Origin: DLAJ01 sp023663615
Lineage (GTDB): Bacteria; Bacillota; Clostridia; Lachnospirales; Lachnospiraceae
Assembly (NCBI GenBank): GCA_023663615.1
Contig: JAMPHA010000001.1
Coordinates: 496,001-560,000, forward strand
Direction: 5' to 3'
Length of the DNA stretch: 64,000 nt
Positions 60,311-64,000 of this stretch are shown in pieces (the stretch's first letter is position 1; each line of letters begins with the position of its first letter). The position numbers were made by a program, and so were the translations under genes. The notes under the pieces are model-generated. The model worked only from the letters and a program-made list of their open reading frames with translations, was not told the origin of the DNA and searched no databases.

Positions 60311-61156
60311 ATGGGAAAAAAAGAAAAACTGCCGTCGGCAGACGTCAGAGTGCTGTGGATCAGCCGCCTTGTGATATGGCTCACGATCGTCGTCGTCATG
60401 TTTCCGGTACTGTGGATTGTGATGTCATCGTTTTCGGCGGGGGATAGTTTTTTCCTGTCCTCGCTTTTTCCGCAAAAATTCAGCGTGGAGCATTACGTGG
60501 CATTATTCCGGGAAACCAATTTTATGGTGTGGGTGTGGAACTCCTTAAAGTTCTGCCTGATCGTCGCCGTCATTCAACTGGTGCTGACCTCGTTAGCCGC
60601 CTATGCATTTGCGCGGCTGCGCTTCACGGGCAGAAAATACGGGCTCATGTCGCTGCTGGTGCTCCAGGTTTTTCCGAACAGCATGGCGGTCGCGGGATAT
60701 TATATTTTGATCTACCGGTTTGGATTGGTGGACAGCAGTATCGCGCTGATTTTTGTGCTGGCGGGCGGGAGCGCCTTCAATATCTGGCTGTTGAAATCCT
60801 ATATTGACGGGCTGCCGGTGGAATTGGATGAGGCCGCCATGATGGACGGCGCCAATCAGTTTCAGGTGCTCTATAAAATTATCGTGCCGTTAGCGGCGCC
60901 GCAGCTTGCCGTGATCCTTTTGTTCTCGTTCATTGCGACCTACAGCGAATATGTGATTACGTCCATCTTTTTACAGACGCCGGGAAAAATGACGCTGGCA
61001 TTGGGATTGCAGTCCTTTATCAGCGATCAGTTTGCGGCGCACTGGACGCTGTTTTCCGCTGCCGCAGTGATCTCCTCCCTGCCGATCATGATCGTGTTTA
61101 TGTGTTTGCAGCGTTTTATCCAGAACGGGCTGGTTGCAGGCGGCGTAAAAGGGTGA
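60311..61156 (+). CDS. sugar ABC transporter permease, MalG type
   Basis: A 281-residue permease with six membrane segments. The EAA loop is ELDEAAMMDGANQFQVLYKI near residue 178. The C-terminus LQRFIQNGLVAGGVKG is the conserved ending of MalG-type subunits and contacts the ATPase. Its ATG directly follows the stop of the MalF-type gene, with GGAGG in the preceding coding sequence. Last gene of the operon. Confidence 0.94.
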   Translation: MGKKEKLPSADVRVLWISRLVIWLTIVVVMFPVLWIVMSSFSAGDSFFLSSLFPQKFSVEHYVALFRETNFMVWVWNSLKFCLIVAVIQLVLTSLAAYAFARLRFTGRKYGLMSLLVLQVFPNSMAVAGYYILIYRFGLVDSSIALIFVLAGGSAFNIWLLKSYIDGLPVELDEAAMMDGANQFQVLYKIIVPLAAPQLAVILLFSFIATYSEYVITSIFLQTPGKMTLALGLQSFISDQFAAHWTLFSAAAVISSLPIMIVFMCLQRFIQNGLVAGGVKG

Positions 61157-61180
61157 CCATAAAAAATTTCACAGACCCGG

Positions 61181-61306
61181 AAGAATCCGCCGGAGGCGGA
61201 TTCTTCGAAAGCGCGCGAAGCGCGATTTTTTAACGTATAGGACATTCCGTAACCCGGAAGAATCGTTTCACGATTCTTCGAAAGCGCGCGAAGCGCGATT
61301 TTTTTT
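61181..61306 (+). terminator. two tandem modular hairpin units between convergent genes
   Basis: Unit 1: AAGAATCCGC...GCGGATTCTT, CGAAAG, CGCGC-GAA-GCGCG, T-run. Unit 2: lead TATAGGACATTCCGTAACCC, AAGAATCGT-TTC-ACGATTCTT, CGAAAG, CGCGC-GAA-GCGCG and a T-run overlapping the asnS stop. They end the galactan operon. Confidence 0.85.
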
Positions 61307-62696
61307 AGAGATCGCAGTTTCCGACCGTTCTTGGGAACGGAACGACGTCGCGGATATTGGACATGCCGGTCAGGTACATGACGCAACGCTCAAAGCCGAG
61401 ACCGAAACCGGCGTGTCTTGCCGTTCCGTACTTGCGCAGATCAAGGTAGAACTGGTAGTCCTCTTTGTTTAAGCCCAGCTCGTCCATGCGCTTTGTGAGA
61501 AGTTCTAAATCATCCTCGCGCTGGCTTCCGCCAATGATCTCGCCGATGCCGGGAACAAGGCAGTCCATCGCCGCGACCGTTTTTCCGTCGTCGTTCAGCT
61601 TCATATAGAATGCCTTGATCTCTTTCGGATAATCGGTCACGAATACCGGGCGCTTGAATTCTTTTTCTGTCAGGAAGCGCTCATGCTCCGTCTGTAAGTC
61701 GCAGCCCCAGGATACTTTATAATCAAATTCATCATTGTGCTTCTCTAAGATTTCGATCGCTTCCGTGTAGGTCACATGACCGAAATCAGAATTCAGCACA
61801 TGGTTTAATCGTTCTAAAAGTCCTTTATCAATAAAGTTGTTAAAAAACTGCATTTCCTCAGGACATTGCTCCAGCGTATAGCGGATGATATACTTGATCA
61901 TGCTCTCCGCAAGCAGCATGTCGTCTTTTAGGTCTGCGAAGCAGATTTCCGGCTCGATCATCCAAAATTCTGCCGCGTGCCGCGTGGTGTTGGAGTTTTC
62001 GGCGCGGAAGGTCGGTCCGAACGTATACACATTCTTAAAAGCAAACGCATAAGTCTCGACATTCAACTGCCCGCTGACCGTTAAATTGGTCGGCTTGTTA
62101 AAGAAGTCTTTCGCGTAATCAACACTGCCGTCCTCCTGCCTGGGCGGATTGTTCACGTCAAGCGTCGTCACCTGGAACATTTCGCCCGCGCCCTCACAGT
62201 CGCTTGCCGTAATGATCGGCGTGTGCACATACACGAAGCCTCTTTCCTGAAAAAAGCGGTGGATGGCATACGCGATGACCGAACGCACGCGGAACACCGC
62301 CTGAAACGTGTTGGTGCGCGGACGCAGGTGCGTGATCGTGCGCAGATATTCAAAGGAATGTCTTTTTTTCTGCAACGGATAATCCGGCGTGGATAAGCCT
62401 TCCACCGTGACTTCCTCCGCCTGCATCTCGAACGGCTGCTTGGCGTCCGGCGTCGCTACGATCGTTCCGGTCACGATGACCGCACTGCCCACGCCCAATT
62501 TGGCAGCCTCGGCAAAGTTGGCAAGGCTGTCGCTGTAAACAACCTGAAGCGTCTCAAAAAAAGTGCCGTCGTTGATGACTAAAAAACCAAATGTTTTGGA
62601 GTCGCGGTTGCTTCGTACCCAGCCGCCGACCGTTACTTTTTTACCTGTGTATGATTCCCGATCACGATATAACGCGCGAATATCCGTAAGATCCAT
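61305..62696 (-). CDS. asnS: asparaginyl-tRNA synthetase
   Basis: A 463-residue class II synthetase. The N-terminal OB fold (about 15-110, KKVTVGGWVRSNRDSKTFGF) binds the anticodon. Motif 2 is TFRAENSNTTRHAAEFWMIE near residue 220 and motif 3 GFGLGFERCVMYLTG near 433. The pattern in motif 2 favours Asn over Asp specificity. GGAGGG eight bases before the ATG at 62696 fixes the start; the longer frame adds 21 atypical residues. No T-box was seen upstream. Confidence 0.96.
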   Translation of the reverse strand: MDLTDIRALYRDRESYTGKKVTVGGWVRSNRDSKTFGFLVINDGTFFETLQVVYSDSLANFAEAAKLGVGSAVIVTGTIVATPDAKQPFEMQAEEVTVEGLSTPDYPLQKKRHSFEYLRTITHLRPRTNTFQAVFRVRSVIAYAIHRFFQERGFVYVHTPIITASDCEGAGEMFQVTTLDVNNPPRQEDGSVDYAKDFFNKPTNLTVSGQLNVETYAFAFKNVYTFGPTFRAENSNTTRHAAEFWMIEPEICFADLKDDMLLAESMIKYIIRYTLEQCPEEMQFFNNFIDKGLLERLNHVLNSDFGHVTYTEAIEILEKHNDEFDYKVSWGCDLQTEHERFLTEKEFKRPVFVTDYPKEIKAFYMKLNDDGKTVAAMDCLVPGIGEIIGGSQREDDLELLTKRMDELGLNKEDYQFYLDLRKYGTARHAGFGLGFERCVMYLTGMSNIRDVVPFPRTVGNCDL

Positions 62697-62733
62697 GATC
62701 TGTTCCCTCCTCATGATTTTGAGCTGTGCTTTT

Positions 62734-62813
62734 CTGTATACAGCCTCTGTATGCAGCAACTGTATGCAGAAGCTGCATACAGTTTCGCCGTGTGATCTGT
62801 CTGCGTCGCAGAC
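62734..62813. repeat. CTGTATGCAG repeat cluster and hairpins between asnS and the FKBP gene
   Basis: CTGTATACAG at 62734, CTGTATGCAG at 62747 and 62760, and CTGCATACAG at 62773; the last two form a perfect 10-bp stem with loop AAG. A second hairpin, GTCTGC-GTC-GCAGAC (62799-62813), ends one base before the FKBP stop codon. It may terminate or attenuate between the two genes. Confidence 0.7.
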
Positions 62814-63917
62814 TTAGTTTGATACGATCGTATTGTTTTCTGCGAGCCATTCTCCGACGCGGATGCTGATGACATAACTGCGGAATGTGTCGCGTCCGAC
62901 GTCCTCATACAATGCGTTGATCGTCTCATAGTAACCGTTGGACTCTGCGATATAAGCTTCCGCTTCCGCATCCAGTTCCTGCTGCGAGATGCCGCTGATG
63001 CCGACCGCATCCGCGAGCGCTTCCATAGCGACCGTCTCCTGTGCCGCCGTAGTTGCGATCTGCTTTACCTGCTCGTTAAACTGAGTCTCCGTCATTCCGT
63101 ATGCATCCTGGACAAAAGTGGTCATATCCGTATAACCATACATGGAAGCAATAGAAAGAATGTTGTCCTTAAACGCATCTTCATTTTCTTTTACAAGGAA
63201 TTGGGGCGGATCGCCCTTAAACTCACAATTATTGAGCATTGCCGACAACACTGCGTTTCTGACATTATTGTTATAATTACTCTGCGCCTCGTTTTCAAGA
63301 AGCGTGCGGATTGCCGAGAGTGCCTCTTCCGGAGTTGCGTATGAAGAACCGATCTCCTCAAGCAGCTCCGTGGTCAGTTCAGGATAGACCCGTTCCGTGA
63401 TGGAGAGAAGCGTGATCGTAAACACGGCTTCTTTTCCTGAAAGATCAGGATTCGGGGAGTACGGGTCAGGGAACGTGCATACGACATCGCGCGTCTCGCC
63501 GATCTCCATGCCGATAATCCCGTCCTCAAAGCCGGGGATCATGTTGCCGGATCCGATCACGGTACTCCATGATTCGCCGTCCGGTGTGGAGCCGCCTTCA
63601 AAAATTTCCCCGTTCATTCTGCCGATGCATTCGTAAGAAACAGTGTCGCCGTTTATGACAGCGCGGTCTGTCACCGCTGTTTCCGTCATATGGGAGGATA
63701 ACAGTCTCGTATTCAGGTAATTGTTCACATCTTCGTCCGTGACAACCTTTATCGGATCGACCGAAACCGTCATGCCGCTGTACTCACCGAGCGTGACATA
63801 TTTGGAAGTATCAAGCTTTTCTAATGTTTCTTCTTTGCCGCAGGAAGCGAGCAGGACGATGCCTGTGAGCATTGCCGCGGCGAGTGCTGATTGTCTGTGC
63901 CATTTTTTCTTTTTCAT
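62814..63917 (-). CDS. FKBP/trigger-factor-like peptidyl-prolyl isomerase lipoprotein
   Basis: A 367-residue lipoprotein with lipobox VLLASCG near residue 27. The FKBP domain (about 80-190) contains GDTVSYECIGRMNGEIFEGG and SGNMIPGFEDGIIGMEIGET. The C-terminal helical region (about 190-360) resembles the chaperone part of trigger factor (LTTELLEEIGSSYATPEEAL); the ribosome-binding domain is missing. It therefore probably folds proteins outside the membrane, like other surface foldases. GAGG five bases before the ATG at 63917 sets the start. The remaining 83 bases to the window edge hold its promoter region. Confidence 0.85.
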   Translation of the reverse strand: MKKKKWHRQSALAAAMLTGIVLLASCGKEETLEKLDTSKYVTLGEYSGMTVSVDPIKVVTDEDVNNYLNTRLLSSHMTETAVTDRAVINGDTVSYECIGRMNGEIFEGGSTPDGESWSTVIGSGNMIPGFEDGIIGMEIGETRDVVCTFPDPYSPNPDLSGKEAVFTITLLSITERVYPELTTELLEEIGSSYATPEEALSAIRTLLENEAQSNYNNNVRNAVLSAMLNNCEFKGDPPQFLVKENEDAFKDNILSIASMYGYTDMTTFVQDAYGMTETQFNEQVKQIATTAAQETVAMEALADAVGISGISQQELDAEAEAYIAESNGYYETINALYEDVGRDTFRSYVISIRVGEWLAENNTIVSN

Positions 63918-64000
63918 GTGGTCCTCGTGCCTTTCTGTTCCTACGTCTGACGACGTGTTTTTCAGATATACAATATCTCTTTTATACCACAAAACGGTGT

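Overview
This window reads as a stretch of chromosome from a member of the Lachnospiraceae (class Clostridia, phylum Bacillota). The evidence is a short-form hisG paired with hisZ, a Gram-positive recU, an SOS-controlled LysM protein of the YneA type, a TIGR03960/TIGR03936-like radical SAM pair beside RNase E/G, rpsO-pnp, GHKL/LytTR two-component proteins and a set of small flagellum-associated-looking families I know mainly from this family. Most genes run on the minus strand from about 1.4 to 50 kb and on the plus strand from 51.5 to 61.2 kb. There are two 100-N assembly gaps (536-635 and 50984-51083). No rRNA, tRNA, CRISPR array or complete prophage was seen.

Layout. 0-1.4 kb: a broken transposase, gap 1, then a YneA-like SOS gene with two LexA-type boxes. 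1.4-10.6 kb: dtd, an AI-2E-type membrane protein, a TtcA-like thiolase, a tyrosine recombinase, Nudix, RNase E/G and the radical SAM pair. 10.7-15.9 kb: histidine operon hisZ-G-D-B-(HisF-like)-IE. 16.1-23.1 kb: recU, two pseudouridine synthases, a short-chain dehydrogenase, a YlbJ-like membrane protein, coaD and rsmD. 23.2-30.4 kb: a type II topoisomerase pair, pnp and rpsO. 30.5-37.1 kb: a heterodimeric ABC exporter, then an NlpC/P60 wall hydrolase co-transcribed with a LytTR/GHKL two-component system behind WalR-like boxes. 37.3-42.3 kb: a six-gene cluster of poorly characterised proteins including a FliD-C-like protein, a DUF6033-like protein and a truncated LytTR regulator. 42.6-49.8 kb: a sensory island with a large hybrid histidine kinase and two chemoreceptors. 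49.9-51.1 kb: gene debris around gap 2. 51.5-56.2 kb: ispE, GntR, an anchored protein, murI, DUF1934 and a LacI regulator. 56.3-61.2 kb: a galactan-use operon (CBM lipoprotein, GH53 without a signal peptide, binding protein, two permeases). 61.3-64 kb: asnS and an FKBP-type lipoprotein.

Three things stand out. First, a dispersed family of modular hairpins joined by a TTCGAAAG/TTTGAAAG linker occurs at seven intergenic sites in this window, usually touching a stop codon and often with its T-run on the strand opposite to the adjacent gene. Second, the 37.3-42.3 kb cluster looks like a coordinated set of exported or appendage-associated proteins whose function I cannot name. Third, the histidine operon carries a HisI-HisE fusion preceded by a shortened HisA/HisF-like domain that has lost its catalytic aspartates.

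Start codons were moved from the longest reading frame to the position with a Shine-Dalgarno sequence wherever one was clear; each case is stated. Family names come from recognising motifs by eye, without a database search.
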